This document shows positions 53,739 to 62,735 of a stretch of 64,000 bases of DNA, piece by piece. The notes under the pieces were generated by a model. It ran no database searches, was not told where the DNA came from, and worked only from the letters and a program-made list of their open reading frames with translations. Origin of the DNA: Streptomyces smyrnaeus. GTDB taxonomy: Bacteria > Actinomycetota > Actinomycetes > Streptomycetales > Streptomycetaceae. The translations under genes were made by a program, and so were the position numbers. The stretch lies in the NCBI RefSeq assembly GCF_017676345.1, contig NZ_JAFFZM010000002.1, forward strand, positions 496,001 through 560,000, in the 5' to 3' direction. How positions within the stretch are numbered: the first letter of the stretch is position 1; each line of letters opens with the position of its first letter.

Positions 53739-55174
53739 CCGGGGTGGACAAGAGCTTGCGGGGCGCCGTCAGGGTGCCGGGCGCGGCGCCGCCGTCCACC
53801 GACACCGCCGGAGCGGGCGCTCGGCTGCTGGATTCGGTGCGGCGCAGCCTCGCCGAGGCCGGAGCCGAACCGACCCCGGCGCGGGTGGCGGCCGCACTGC
53901 GGGCACAGGGCCGGCTGATGGGAGACAGCGCGGTGCTGGGCGTCGTCGAAGCTCTGCGTTCCGAACTCGTCGGAGCCGGCCCGCTGGAACCACTGCTGGC
54001 GGACCCGGAGGTCACCGACGTGCTGGTGACCGCTCCCGACCAGGTATGGGTCGACAGGGGGCGCGGCCTGGAGCTCACCCGGGTGCGTTTTCCCGACGCC
54101 GCCGCCATCCGCAGACTCGCGCAGCGGCTGGCGACCTCGGCAGGACGTCGGCTCGACGACGCCCGCCCCTGGGTCGACGCCCGACTCCCGGACGGCACCC
54201 GGCTGCACGCGGTGCTGCCTCCGGTGGCGGTGGGCTCCACCTGTCTGTCCCTGCGGGTGGTGCGCCCCCGGGCGTTCGGCCTGGACGAACTCGTCGCCGC
54301 GGGGACGGTGCCACCCGGCGGAGAGCGGCTGCTGCGGGCCGTGCTGGACGCCCGGCTCTCCTTCGTCGTCAGCGGCGGAACGGGCTGTGGCAAGACCACA
54401 CTGCTGTCCACCCTGCTGGGGCTGGTCGGCCCGGATGAACGCATCGTCCTCGCCGAGGACTCGGCGGAGCTGCGCCCCGACCACCCCCATGTGGTGCGAC
54501 TGGAGGCACGCCCGGCCAACCAGGAGGGCGTGGGCCGGGTGGAACTGCGCGACCTGGTACGGCAGGCGCTGCGCATGCGGCCCGACAGGCTCGTCGTGGG
54601 AGAGGTACGGGGGCCGGAAGTGACGGACTTGCTGGCTGCTTTGAACACCGGTCATGAGGGCGGCTGCGGCACCGTGCACGCGAACGCCGCCACCGATGTC
54701 CCGGCCCGGCTCGAGGCCCTGGGCAGCACCGCGGGACTCGACAGGGCGGCGCTGCACAGCCAGTTGGCGGCCGCGCTGGATGTGATCGTGCATCTGGTCC
54801 GGGGACGCGACGGCACCCGCCGGATCGCACAGATCCATGTGCTGGAGCGGGATGCCGCCGGGCTGGTGACGACGGTACCGGCCGCCGTGTGGAGCGGCCC
54901 GCACGACCGTCGGAGCGCAGCCGCAGCGAGCGGATTCGTACCCGAACGAGGCTGGCGGCAACTGGAAGAGCTGTGCGCACGGCGCCACGCCGACGACGGC
55001 GGGGGGAGTGTGCTCCCTCCGAACGACGGCACCACCGGCGACTCCACCCACGGCGGCACCGACAGGCGGTCGCCTGCGGTCGTGGCAGGAGAGTCGGCCC
55101 GTGCACGGAGCGGTGCGGCAGCGGGGCCGTGGCAGCGGTGGGCAGCGGCGCCATCTCAAAGGAGCGTTCGATGA
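53735..55174 (+). CDS. tadA: TadA/CpaF-type secretion ATPase
   Basis: 479 residues. Walker A VVSGGTGCGKTTLLS (K220), Asp box LAEDSAELRPDHPHVVRLEA, Walker B LVVGEVRGPEVTDLL and His box GGCGTVHANAA are the secretion-ATPase set. It powers assembly of Flp-type pili. The last ~60 residues are a Gly/Ser-rich low-complexity tail. GTG 53735 overlaps the cpaE stop; the stop overlaps tadB by ATGA. Confidence 0.94.
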   Translation: MTGVDKSLRGAVRVPGAAPPSTDTAGAGARLLDSVRRSLAEAGAEPTPARVAAALRAQGRLMGDSAVLGVVEALRSELVGAGPLEPLLADPEVTDVLVTAPDQVWVDRGRGLELTRVRFPDAAAIRRLAQRLATSAGRRLDDARPWVDARLPDGTRLHAVLPPVAVGSTCLSLRVVRPRAFGLDELVAAGTVPPGGERLLRAVLDARLSFVVSGGTGCGKTTLLSTLLGLVGPDERIVLAEDSAELRPDHPHVVRLEARPANQEGVGRVELRDLVRQALRMRPDRLVVGEVRGPEVTDLLAALNTGHEGGCGTVHANAATDVPARLEALGSTAGLDRAALHSQLAAALDVIVHLVRGRDGTRRIAQIHVLERDAAGLVTTVPAAVWSGPHDRRSAAAASGFVPERGWRQLEELCARRHADDGGGSVLPPNDGTTGDSTHGGTDRRSPAVVAGESARARSGAAAGPWQRWAAAPSQRSVR

Positions 55175-56229
55175 CGGGGGCGACCGGCGGACCGGCTGGG
55201 ACGGAGCCTGCTGTGGCATACGCCGCGTACGCGGCAATGGTGTGCGCGGGGGCGGCGGCCTGGTTGATGACGGGACGGCAGAACGGAGCGCGGCGGGCCA
55301 GGCTGTTGCTCGCGGGCGGAGGAGAGGCAGCGGCACGACGGTCGGCCTTCGAGCCGCCCCGCTGGTGGCGGCAGGCCACTGCGGCGGCGCGTCGCCGCCT
55401 GGGCGAGCGGGCCGGTCCCGAGTGGTGGTGCCTGCCGGCAGGAGTCCTGGTGGCACTGCTGGGGCGGTCGTGGATCCCGCTGTTGGCCGCGCTGGCCGCT
55501 GTTCCCCTGGTACGCAGCCGACTGCGGCGGCGCGCCGCCGACCGGGCGGCGCAGGAGCGCGAAGGAGCCGTGGTGGAGCTGTGTGCGGCAGCGGCGGGGG
55601 AACTGCGAGCGGGACGGCAGCCCGACGGCGCGCTGCTGGCAGTCGACCGCACCGTGGTGTGGCGCTTCGGGGACGAGGGCGCAGCGGTTCTGGCCGCGGC
55701 CCGGTTCGGCGGTGACGTACCCGGGGCGCTACGGCAGGCGGCACTGCTGCCCGGCGCCGAAGGGCTGGCCGGGGCAGCAGCCTGCTGGCAGGTGGCGGTC
55801 GAAGGCGGGGCGGGGCTGGCCGAGGGGCTGGAGAAGGTGGCCGCAGCAGTGCGCGCCCGAGGGGAGCAGCGCGAAGAGTTGCGCACACAACTGGCCGGTC
55901 CCCGCTCCACCGCACTGGTGCTCGCGCTGCTGCCCGTCTTCGGACTGGCCATGGGCGCGGCCATGGAGGCCGATCCGTTGTGGATCCTGCTGCACACCCC
56001 TGCCGGTTTCCTCTGTCTGACGGTCGGACTGTTGCTGGAGTGGGCCGGGCTGCTCTGGGTCGCCCGCATCGTGCGCTCCGCCGAAGGCGCCGAGGAACCC
56101 GGAAGGACGAGCGAGGCGAAGCCGACGGACCACGGCGCGAAACCGACGAGGGACGGGGCGGCACCGACGAAGGGCGGGATGGCGCCGACGGAGCGAGCGG
56201 CGGGCCCGACGGGGAGTTGGTCGGGGTGA
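55171..56229 (+). CDS. tadB: TadB-like membrane platform protein
   Basis: 352 residues. A T2SSF/GspF-like fold: N-terminal helix, soluble part with AAGELRAGRQPDGALLAVDR, and C-terminal helices (STALVLALLPVFGLAMGAAM, GFLCLTVGLLLEWAGLLWVA). With TadC it forms the inner-membrane platform for pilin assembly. The C-terminal ~35 residues are repeats of AKPT/GAAPT type (AKPTDHGAKPTRDGAAPTKG). Starts inside the tadA stop. Confidence 0.88.
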   Translation: MTGATGGPAGTEPAVAYAAYAAMVCAGAAAWLMTGRQNGARRARLLLAGGGEAAARRSAFEPPRWWRQATAAARRRLGERAGPEWWCLPAGVLVALLGRSWIPLLAALAAVPLVRSRLRRRAADRAAQEREGAVVELCAAAAGELRAGRQPDGALLAVDRTVVWRFGDEGAAVLAAARFGGDVPGALRQAALLPGAEGLAGAAACWQVAVEGGAGLAEGLEKVAAAVRARGEQREELRTQLAGPRSTALVLALLPVFGLAMGAAMEADPLWILLHTPAGFLCLTVGLLLEWAGLLWVARIVRSAEGAEEPGRTSEAKPTDHGAKPTRDGAAPTKGGMAPTERAAGPTGSWSG

Positions 56230-57080
56230 GTGTCGGGTGGGCGGAGGTTGTCCCCAGGGTGTGGATGTGGGGCCCGACCGTAACGGCGGTGCTGGCGACG
56301 GCCTGGTGCGTGCGGGGAGTTGTGGAGGTGGTCCAGCGGGAGAAGGCAGTACGCCGGCGAGCGCATCTGTTGTGCGGTCCGGCGAGGGACGCCGCGAGGG
56401 GAAGCGTGGTGGCGGGGGAGCCACCGGGCCGGGGCCGCCGGTGGGCGGCCGGACGGAAGTGGGAGGCAGCGCTGGGGGCGAGGCGGGTGCGGGAGGGCGC
56501 GGGCGTCGCTGGTGCCGGGGTGCTGGGGGTGTTGTTGATCGGCGGCCCGGTGGGGTGGGTGATGGGCGGCGCGGCTGCCTGGGGCACCTGGCGATGGCTG
56601 CGGCGGCAGGCCGATGCGGAGGACACCCGGAGCGCGGCGGAGCGGGCCGCCGAGGCGCAGCTGCCGCTGGCCGCGGAGCTGATGGCCGCCTGCCTTGCGG
56701 CGGGTGCCGGCCCGGAACGTGCGGCGGAGGCTGTCGGGGGCTCGCTGGGAGGCCCGTTGGGAGATCGGCTGGCGCGGGCCGCGACGGAGCTGCGGCTGGG
56801 AGCCGAACCGGCGCTGGTGTGGGGCCGGTTCGCGGAACGGCCGTGGGGGGTGCAGTTCGCCCGGTGCATGGAGCGGGCGGGGGTGGCCGGGGTGCCGGCG
56901 GTGGAGTCCGTGACCCGGCTGGCGGCCGAGCTGCGCGGCAGCCGGGCGCGGGCCGCCGGCAGCCGCGCGCGACGGGCGGCGGTGCTGGTCACCGGGCCGC
57001 TGGGGCTGTGCTTCCTGCCGGCGTTCCTGACGGTCGGTGTGGTGCCCGTACTGCTGGGGCTCGCACGGTCGCTGTGGTGA
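56226..57080 (+). CDS. tadC: TadC-like membrane platform protein
   Basis: 284 residues. GspF-like core: AAEAQLPLAAELMAACLAAG and ERAGVAGVPAVESVTRLAAE, with end helix LGLCFLPAFLTVGVVPVLLG. The partner of tadB. GTG 56226 overlaps the tadB stop (GTGA). Confidence 0.88.
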   Translation: MSVGWAEVVPRVWMWGPTVTAVLATAWCVRGVVEVVQREKAVRRRAHLLCGPARDAARGSVVAGEPPGRGRRWAAGRKWEAALGARRVREGAGVAGAGVLGVLLIGGPVGWVMGGAAAWGTWRWLRRQADAEDTRSAAERAAEAQLPLAAELMAACLAAGAGPERAAEAVGGSLGGPLGDRLARAATELRLGAEPALVWGRFAERPWGVQFARCMERAGVAGVPAVESVTRLAAELRGSRARAAGSRARRAAVLVTGPLGLCFLPAFLTVGVVPVLLGLARSLW

Positions 57081-57197
57081 GCCCGCCGGAAGAACGCCGG
57101 AACCAGAACGGCAGCAGACGCCGGCGGACCGACAGCAGATCAGCAGAAGAGCGGCAGAAGAGTCGGCGGCGGAGCCGGGTGCGAAGTGAGGAAGGAC

Positions 57198-57413
57198 ATG
57201 GCGGTGTTGGGGAAGATGCGGCGGCGGTTGCGGGAGAGGGCCCGGGCGGTACGGAGGGCTTGCGGGGACAGGGGGATGAGTACGGCGGAGTACGCGATGG
57301 GCACGCTCGCGGCAGTCGCCTTGGCCGCGGTGCTCTACAAGGTCGTCAACAGCGGCCCGGTGGGTGCCGAGTTGCAGGGGCTCGTCGAGCGGGCACTCCG
57401 TGCGCCGTTCTGA
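57198..57413 (+). CDS. Flp pilin-like peptide (DUF4244)
   Basis: 71 residues. The class-III prepilin signature is visible: CGDRG|MSTAEYAMGTLAAVAL, with Gly before the cleavage point, Glu at +5 and Tyr at +6, then a hydrophobic stretch LAAVALAAVLYKVV. This would be the major pilin or its equivalent. A GTG at 57186 is an alternative start. No prepilin peptidase (TadV/CpaA) occurs in this operon. Confidence 0.82.
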   Translation: MAVLGKMRRRLRERARAVRRACGDRGMSTAEYAMGTLAAVALAAVLYKVVNSGPVGAELQGLVERALRAPF

Positions 57414-57420
57414 GCGGACC

Positions 57421-57900
57421 GTGGCTGGCGACGTCGGCCCCGGCAACGTCGACCCCGGCAACGTCGACCCCGGCGACGTAGGCCCCGGAGACGTGGGCCG
57501 GGGCCTGGGCCGGGACGCGAGGCGGGGCGAACGGTTACGGGGGAGCGATCCGTGCGCGGGCTATGTGACGGCCGAGGCGGCCGTGGTGATTCCGGCACTG
57601 GTGCTGCTGGTGGCCGGGCTGCTGTGGGGGCTGATGGCCGCGGTGTCGCGAATCCAGTGTGTGGACGCCGCGCGGGCCGGGGCCCGGGTGGCGGCGCGGG
57701 GCGAGCCCGAGGGTGCCGTGGCGCGAGCTGTGCGGTCGGTGGGGCCGCCCGGTGCCCGGGTGGAGATGACGAGGGAGGGCGAACTGGTGAGGGTCGCGGT
57801 GCGGGCGAGAACGGTCGGCCCGGGGCCGCTGTCGGTGGAGCTGCGGTCGGAGGCGGTCGCCTTGAACGAGAGGAGGGCAGGGGGTGGCGAGGCTCCGTAG
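57421..57900 (+). CDS. TadE-like minor pseudopilin
   Basis: 159 residues from GTG 57421 (GTG 57400 and 57493 also possible). The TadE core AGYVTAEAAVVIPALVLLVA has the Gly-x-x-x-Ala-Glu pattern and one helix. The first ~40 residues are a repeat of VDPGN/VGPGD type coded by a 15-bp tandem repeat (57430-57500), so the true N-terminus is uncertain. Stop is 16 nt into the next gene. Confidence 0.78.
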   Translation: MAGDVGPGNVDPGNVDPGDVGPGDVGRGLGRDARRGERLRGSDPCAGYVTAEAAVVIPALVLLVAGLLWGLMAAVSRIQCVDAARAGARVAARGEPEGAVARAVRSVGPPGARVEMTREGELVRVAVRARTVGPGPLSVELRSEAVALNERRAGGGEAP

Positions 57901-58519
57901 CGACCGGGGGTCGGCCTCGGTGTGGGCGGCGCTGAGCGTGGTGGTGCTGTGCGGGGTGTTCGCGGCGGTGCTGGGGTTCGGCCAGGCGGTGTATGTACGG
58001 CACCGGGCGGGTGCCGTCGCCGACCTGGCGGCGCTCGCGGCCGCCGAGCGGGCGGCGGCGGGCCCGGCACGGGCCTGCGCGGCGGCGCGCCGGGTGGCGC
58101 GGGCACAGGATGCGCGGGTGGCCCGGTGCGCGGTCCGGGGAGAGGTCGCGGACCTGGACGCGGGGGTGCGCTGGGGCCCGTACAGCTCACGGGTCCGGTC
58201 CCGCGCGGGCCCGGCCGACGACCCGCGTGACCCTCCGTCCCAGCGGGGCGACGGCTCGGAAGGCGAGTTCGGGGACGGTTCGGCCGGGGTGGAGGAGGGA
58301 CGTCAGATGGCGGAGCGGAGAAGTTCGGTGAGGAGCCGGATGGCGCCGCGCTTGTGGAGCGGGTCGTTGGCGTTGCCGCACTTGGGCGACTGGATGCAGG
58401 AGGGGCAGCCCGCCTCGCACTCGCAGGCGGCGATGGCGTCGCGGGTGGCGGTCAACCACGCACGGGCGGTGTGGAAGGCCCGTTCGGCGAAGCCGGCCCC
58501 GCCGGGCTGGCCGTCGTAG
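57884..58519 (+). CDS. TadE-like protein, extended at the 3' end over the helicase gene
   Basis: 211 residues, GTG 57884 with GAGGAGGG upstream. DRGSASVWAALSVVVLCGVF and VYVRHRAGAVADLAALAAAE are the conserved part of the Rv3654c-like family, which is usually ~120-140 residues. The frame then runs on to 58519, over the last 217 nt of the convergent helicase gene. That tail is probably not conserved; either the stop was lost or a small frameshift occurred near 58200. Confidence 0.72.
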   Translation: MARLRSDRGSASVWAALSVVVLCGVFAAVLGFGQAVYVRHRAGAVADLAALAAAERAAAGPARACAAARRVARAQDARVARCAVRGEVADLDAGVRWGPYSSRVRSRAGPADDPRDPPSQRGDGSEGEFGDGSAGVEEGRQMAERRSSVRSRMAPRLWSGSLALPHLGDWMQEGQPASHSQAAMASRVAVNHARAVWKARSAKPAPPGWPS

Positions 58520-60900
58520 ACGAAGACGGTGGGAAGGAGGGTGTCGGGATGCAGGGCGATGGAGACACCGCCGATGTCCCAGCGGTCGCAGGTGGCGAAC
58601 AGCGGCAGCATGCCGATGGCGGCGTGCTCCGCGGCGTGCAGCGAGCCGGCGAGGATCTCCGGGTTGATCCGGGCGGCGTCGAGCTGATCCTCGGTGACGG
58701 TCCACCACACGGCGCGGGTGCGCAGGGTGCGGGGCGGCAGGTCCAGCTTGGTCTCGCCGAGCACCTCTCCGGTGATCAGACGGCGGCGCAGATAGGAGAC
58801 GACCTGGTTGGTGACCTCGACGGAGCCGAAGCACAGCCGGGCCTCGCCCCAGGGGACCTCGGCCTCCGTCTCCAGCACGGCGAGCGAGGTGGTGTCGCGG
58901 GCCATCGTGGTCCAGGGCGGGCTGGCTTCCTCGACGAGCGCGGCGCAGTCATCCAGGTCGAGCTGTCGCACCACATAGGTACGGCCCTGGTGCAGATGGA
59001 CCGCGCCCTCGTGGACGGTGGTGTGCGCGGCGCCGGCGTCGACGGTGCCCAGCAGCCGGCCCGTACCGGCCTCCACGACCTGCACCGGCTTTCCGCCGCT
59101 GCCGCGGATGTCGGTCAGATCGGCGGCGCGCTCCTTGCGGGTCCAGTGCCAGCCGGAGCTGCGGCGGCGGAGCAGCTTGCGCTGTTCGAGCTTGCTCAGC
59201 AGCTGTGCGGTCTCGGGACCGAAGAGGTCGAAGTCGGCCTCGGTGAGCGGGATCTCGGCTGCGGCTGCGCACAGGTGGGGAGCCAGGACATAGGGGTTGT
59301 GCGGGTCCAGGACGGTGGACTCGACGGGGGTGCGGAAGACAGAGTCGGGGTGGTGGACGAGATAGGTGTCCAGCGGTTCGTCCCGGGCGATCATGATGGC
59401 CAGCGCCCCCTGGCCGGCCCGCCCGGCCCGGCCGGCCTGCTGCCAGAGGGAGGCGCGGGTGCCGGGATAACCGGTGATGAGGACGGCATCCAGCCCTGAG
59501 ATGTCGATGCCGAGTTCCAGCGCGTTCGTGGCGGCGAGCCCCAGCAGCTCGCCGGTGTGCAGTGCCCGCTCCAGGGCGCGCCGTTCCTCGGGCAGATAGC
59601 CGCCGCGGTAGGCCGCGATCCGTGAGGACAGCCCACCTCGCCGACCACCCGCCGACACCACGCCGCCCGGGCCGGACCCCGCGGCTCCGCCCCTGTCCGG
59701 TCTCTCGGCTCCGTCCTCGCCCGGCCCCGCAGCGCCGACTTCGTCCGGCACCGTGGCGGTGACCTCGGCCGGCCCGGCCCCGTCGGCCCGGCTGGCCCCG
59801 TCGGCCCCCGTCGGGGCTTCCTCGGCGGTGCCGGGTCGGCGGGGGGCGGGGACGGCGGCCAGGCGGTCCTGAGCGATGAGGGAGATCAGCTCGGCACCGC
59901 GACGGGAGCGGACGAAGGCGACGGTGCGTACGCCCTGGGCGGTGAGGTCGGTGAGGAGCTCGGCGGCCTCGGCGGTGGCGGTGCGGCGGACGGGGGCGCC
60001 GCGCTCGCCCTCCAGCTCGGTCAGCGGCGGCTCCCACAGCGCGAAGACCGTCTCACCCCGTGGGGAGGTGTCCTCGGTGATCTCGACGGGCCGTACCCCG
60101 GTGAGCCGGGCGGCCCCCTCGCCCGGCGCGGCCGAGGTGGCGGAGGCGAGCAGGAAGACGGGCTCGGAGCCGTAGCGGGCACACAGTCGGCGCAGTCGGC
60201 GCAGCACCTGGGCCACGTGGGAGCCGAAGACGCCGCGGTAGGTGTGGCACTCGTCGATGACGACGTAGCGCAGCGCGCGCAAGAAGGAGGACCAACGGGT
60301 GTGGCCGGGCAGCAGGCCGCGGTGGAGCATGTCGGGATTGGTGAGGACGTAGTTGGCGTACAGCCGCACCCATTCGCGCTCTTCGACCGGTGTGTCCCCG
60401 TCGAAGACAGCGGCCCGTACCGCCGTGCCCAGGGGGGCGGCCAGATCGGTGACGGCACGCCGCTGGTCGGCGGCGAGCGCCTTGGTGGGGGCGAGGTAGA
60501 GCGCGGTGGCGCCGCGGCCGTTCGGGGCCTCCGAGCCGTCCAGCAGAGTGCTCAGTACGGGGACGAGGTAGGAGAGGGATTTCCCGGAGGCGGTGCCTGT
60601 GGCAATGATCACCGACTCGCCGTCCAGGGCGTGCGCGGCGGCGCTGGCCTGGTGCTCCCAGGGACGGTCGATGCCCGCGTGTTGCACGGCATCGATCACT
60701 TCCGGACGGATCCGGTCGGGCCATTGCGCATGGCGACCGTTTCGCGGGGGCAAGTGCTCCGTATGGGTGACACGCCCGGCGCGGTCCGGCCCCCTGGTAA
60801 GACGAGCCAGCACATCCCGAGGGTCGCCGCTGGAGGCCGAGCGGCGGGGCTCGACTCGCGGGCGTACGCTCGCGGACCGGGTGTGCTGTTCGTTGGCCAT
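58303..60900 (-). CDS. DEAD/DEAH-box helicase with DUF1998-type C-terminus
   Basis: 865 residues. Motif I ATGTASGKSLSYL, DECH box VVIDECHTYRG, motif III LLASATS, motif VI QQAGRAGRAGQGAL. C-terminal zinc-type cysteines CECEAGCPSCIQSPKC are typical of the YprA/Hrq1-like DUF1998 group. A repetitive ~85-residue Ala/Gly/Pro-rich insertion (about 415-490) sits between the two RecA-like domains. Role in DNA repair is likely. ATG 60900 (MANEQHT). Confidence 0.9.
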   Translation of the reverse strand: MANEQHTRSASVRPRVEPRRSASSGDPRDVLARLTRGPDRAGRVTHTEHLPPRNGRHAQWPDRIRPEVIDAVQHAGIDRPWEHQASAAAHALDGESVIIATGTASGKSLSYLVPVLSTLLDGSEAPNGRGATALYLAPTKALAADQRRAVTDLAAPLGTAVRAAVFDGDTPVEEREWVRLYANYVLTNPDMLHRGLLPGHTRWSSFLRALRYVVIDECHTYRGVFGSHVAQVLRRLRRLCARYGSEPVFLLASATSAAPGEGAARLTGVRPVEITEDTSPRGETVFALWEPPLTELEGERGAPVRRTATAEAAELLTDLTAQGVRTVAFVRSRRGAELISLIAQDRLAAVPAPRRPGTAEEAPTGADGASRADGAGPAEVTATVPDEVGAAGPGEDGAERPDRGGAAGSGPGGVVSAGGRRGGLSSRIAAYRGGYLPEERRALERALHTGELLGLAATNALELGIDISGLDAVLITGYPGTRASLWQQAGRAGRAGQGALAIMIARDEPLDTYLVHHPDSVFRTPVESTVLDPHNPYVLAPHLCAAAAEIPLTEADFDLFGPETAQLLSKLEQRKLLRRRSSGWHWTRKERAADLTDIRGSGGKPVQVVEAGTGRLLGTVDAGAAHTTVHEGAVHLHQGRTYVVRQLDLDDCAALVEEASPPWTTMARDTTSLAVLETEAEVPWGEARLCFGSVEVTNQVVSYLRRRLITGEVLGETKLDLPPRTLRTRAVWWTVTEDQLDAARINPEILAGSLHAAEHAAIGMLPLFATCDRWDIGGVSIALHPDTLLPTVFVYDGQPGGAGFAERAFHTARAWLTATRDAIAACECEAGCPSCIQSPKCGNANDPLHKRGAIRLLTELLRSAI

Positions 60901-60998
60901 CGGTACCGAGTGTGTCACTGGCGAGGCGGACAATGGCCGCAAGGCGTCGTCCTCGCCTGCTGGTAAGTGATTGAATGCCTCTGCGGCTGCCGATCCGT

Positions 60999-61047
60999 CC
61001 CCTGTCCTTTGGGGGTACCTCCCTCCGTCAGGGCAGGGGGAGGGAGA
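60999..61047. repeat. Streptomyces-type GGGGGTACCTCC element upstream of bldG
   Basis: CCCCTGTCC ... GGCAGGGG and ACCTCCCT ... AGGGAG can pair around GGGGGTACCTCC. A similar GGGGGTACCTCC motif is frequent between streptomycete genes. It lies ~45 nt before bldG in the 190-bp gap, which also must hold the bldG promoter. Confidence 0.4.
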
Positions 61048-61090
61048 ACCGAGGGGGCTGACCGCTCGATAGCAAGGTGCTGGAGGATCC

Positions 61091-61432
61091 GTGGACCTGT
61101 CCCTGTCGACCCGTACCGTCGGCGATCGCACGATCGTCGAGGTCGGTGGCGAGATTGATGTATACACCGCGCCCAAGCTGCGCGAGCAACTGGTCGAGCT
61201 CGTAAACGACGGCAGCTACCACCTCGTCGTGGACATGGAGGGCGTCGACTTCCTCGACTCCACCGGGCTCGGCGTGCTCGTCGGTGGGCTCAAGCGGGTG
61301 CGTGCCCACGAGGGCTCGCTGCGCCTGGTCTGCAACCAGGAGCGCATTCTCAAGATCTTCCGGATCACCGGTCTGACGAAGGTGTTCCCGATCCATTCCT
61401 CGGTCGACGAGGCCGTAGCGGCCACTGACTGA
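61091..61432 (+). CDS. bldG: Anti-anti-sigma factor BldG
   Basis: 113 residues. STAS fold with the phosphorylation motif DFLDS57TGLGVLVGG, the same Ser57 known in S. coelicolor BldG. The start [20 protein letters not shown] follows GGAGGATCC. BldG switches the activity of partner anti-sigma factors (such as UshX and RsfA-type kinases) and is required for aerial growth and antibiotic production. The next gene encodes its typical ATPase-fold neighbour. Confidence 0.97.
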   Translation: MDLSLSTRTVGDRTIVEVGGEIDVYTAPKLREQLVELVNDGSYHLVVDMEGVDFLDSTGLGVLVGGLKRVRAHEGSLRLVCNQERILKIFRITGLTKVFPIHSSVDEAVAATD

Positions 61433-61566
61433 TGTGCGGGCCGTCGGTCCGCCCCCGCGTGGGGTGGTCCGGCGGCTTGCCGGTTGACTGGTGGGCGGCC
61501 GTCGGGATCGGGCTCCGAGCCCCGGACGGACCACACAGACACTCAGGGAAGACCGAGGGGGATGGC

Positions 61567-62154
61567 ATGGCCACCGTTGAGCTGCTCTTCAGTGCGCTGC
61601 CGGAGCACGTCCGTACGGCGCGGCTGGTGGCCGCCGCCGTGGCGCGGCGGGCCGGGGTCGACGAAGCCGTGCTCGACGAGGTGCGGCTGGCCGTCGGCGA
61701 GGCGTGCACGCGTGCCGTGGGGCTGCACATGAGCCACGGCATCGGCAGCCCGGTGCGGGTGTCGCTCATCGAGGACGAGAAGAAGTTCTCGATCGAGGTG
61801 GGGGACGAGGCGCCGCACCGGCGTTTCACCCTGCCCGGCGGCACTCTGGGCGCCGGAGCCTCGGCGCCGCCGCAGGCCGGAGCCACGTCCGACGCCAAGG
61901 CGAAGGCCACGGCCAACGGGAACGGCAACGGTCCCGCCGGCGGGGGCGGCGGCGGTCTGGTGGAAGCCGACGGAGCGCTGATGCCCGGAGCGCGGGACGA
62001 GATCCCCGAGCCGGTACCCGAGGAGGACGAGGGTGACGGCGAGATGGGGCTCGCGGTGATCAGCGGGCTGGTGGACGACGTCGAGGTGACGACCGACGAG
62101 AACGGCGGCGTCATCCGGATGAGCTGGCCCACGACGGAGCCCGTCCTTCCCTGA
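61567..62154 (+). CDS. BldG-linked ATP-binding (anti-sigma-like) protein
   Basis: 195 residues. The HATPase_c fold of anti-sigma kinases is suggested by VDEAVLDEVRLAVGEACTRA (N-box with Glu/Ala) and GEMGLAVISGLVDDVEVT (G1-like). A ~70-residue Ala/Gly/Asn-rich insertion interrupts it (about 95-160), and the N-box Asn is not evident, so catalytic activity is doubtful. ATG 61567 (MATVELLF). It is 134 bp after bldG and probably in one transcript. Confidence 0.87.
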   Translation: MATVELLFSALPEHVRTARLVAAAVARRAGVDEAVLDEVRLAVGEACTRAVGLHMSHGIGSPVRVSLIEDEKKFSIEVGDEAPHRRFTLPGGTLGAGASAPPQAGATSDAKAKATANGNGNGPAGGGGGGLVEADGALMPGARDEIPEPVPEEDEGDGEMGLAVISGLVDDVEVTTDENGGVIRMSWPTTEPVLP

Positions 62155-62735
62155 GCCCCCCTGTGCCCCCGTATCGGAGCCCTGTGCCCCCGTACCCGGG
62201 CCGTGGGCGGGCCATGTCCTCGTCTCGGGGCCCCGGAGTCCCCGGGGCCCGCAAGCGCGCCCCGAAGCGGTAGGGCTGCAGCTCGGGACGGCGGTCTGTG
62301 CCGGGCCCGAAGCACGTCCTCCCCAAAACTCCCCCTGAAGCTCCACATCCTCACCCGTCATACCCCGCCACATCGAGGCGACGCCTGGGCGGGGTTCTGG
62401 ATCTTCGGTCACCCCTTCGCGTGCTTTTCCGCGATCTTTGTTTCCGATCTTCGTAAGATCTCGTTCGCTGTTTCTGACCAGCGCCTAAACCAGTCGTACC
62501 GGATTTCTTCGTTCACTCGATAGATCGTTTTCCCGGGGTCAGTTGAATTTGCACATTCCCTCGTGCGAGCGAATTATCCGCTTCCCGTACGGCTGATCTT
62601 CGCCGATCCCGGCGAATTCTCGCTGCTGCGCTCTGTTTTGATCTAGTGGCGCTCCCTACAATCCGTCCACATCTTTGCAGCAGGACGCCTGAGCGTGCTT
62701 GCGCGCGCCCATGTGCCAAACGTCAAGGAGGACGA
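62155..62735. other. 581-bp upstream region of hppA
   Basis: The part 62370-62680 is much less GC-rich than the genome. A good -10, TACAAT (62657-62662), with GTTTTG 16 bp before it, could be a promoter giving a ~70-nt leader. The hppA ribosome-binding site AAGGAGGA is at 62724-62731. No ORF or structured RNA is supported. Confidence 0.5.

Noticed and set aside
52991..56992. A 1333-residue open frame antisense to the Tad genes
   Set aside because: Ser/Arg/Pro-rich shadow; the plus-strand Tad genes with coupled starts explain the region.
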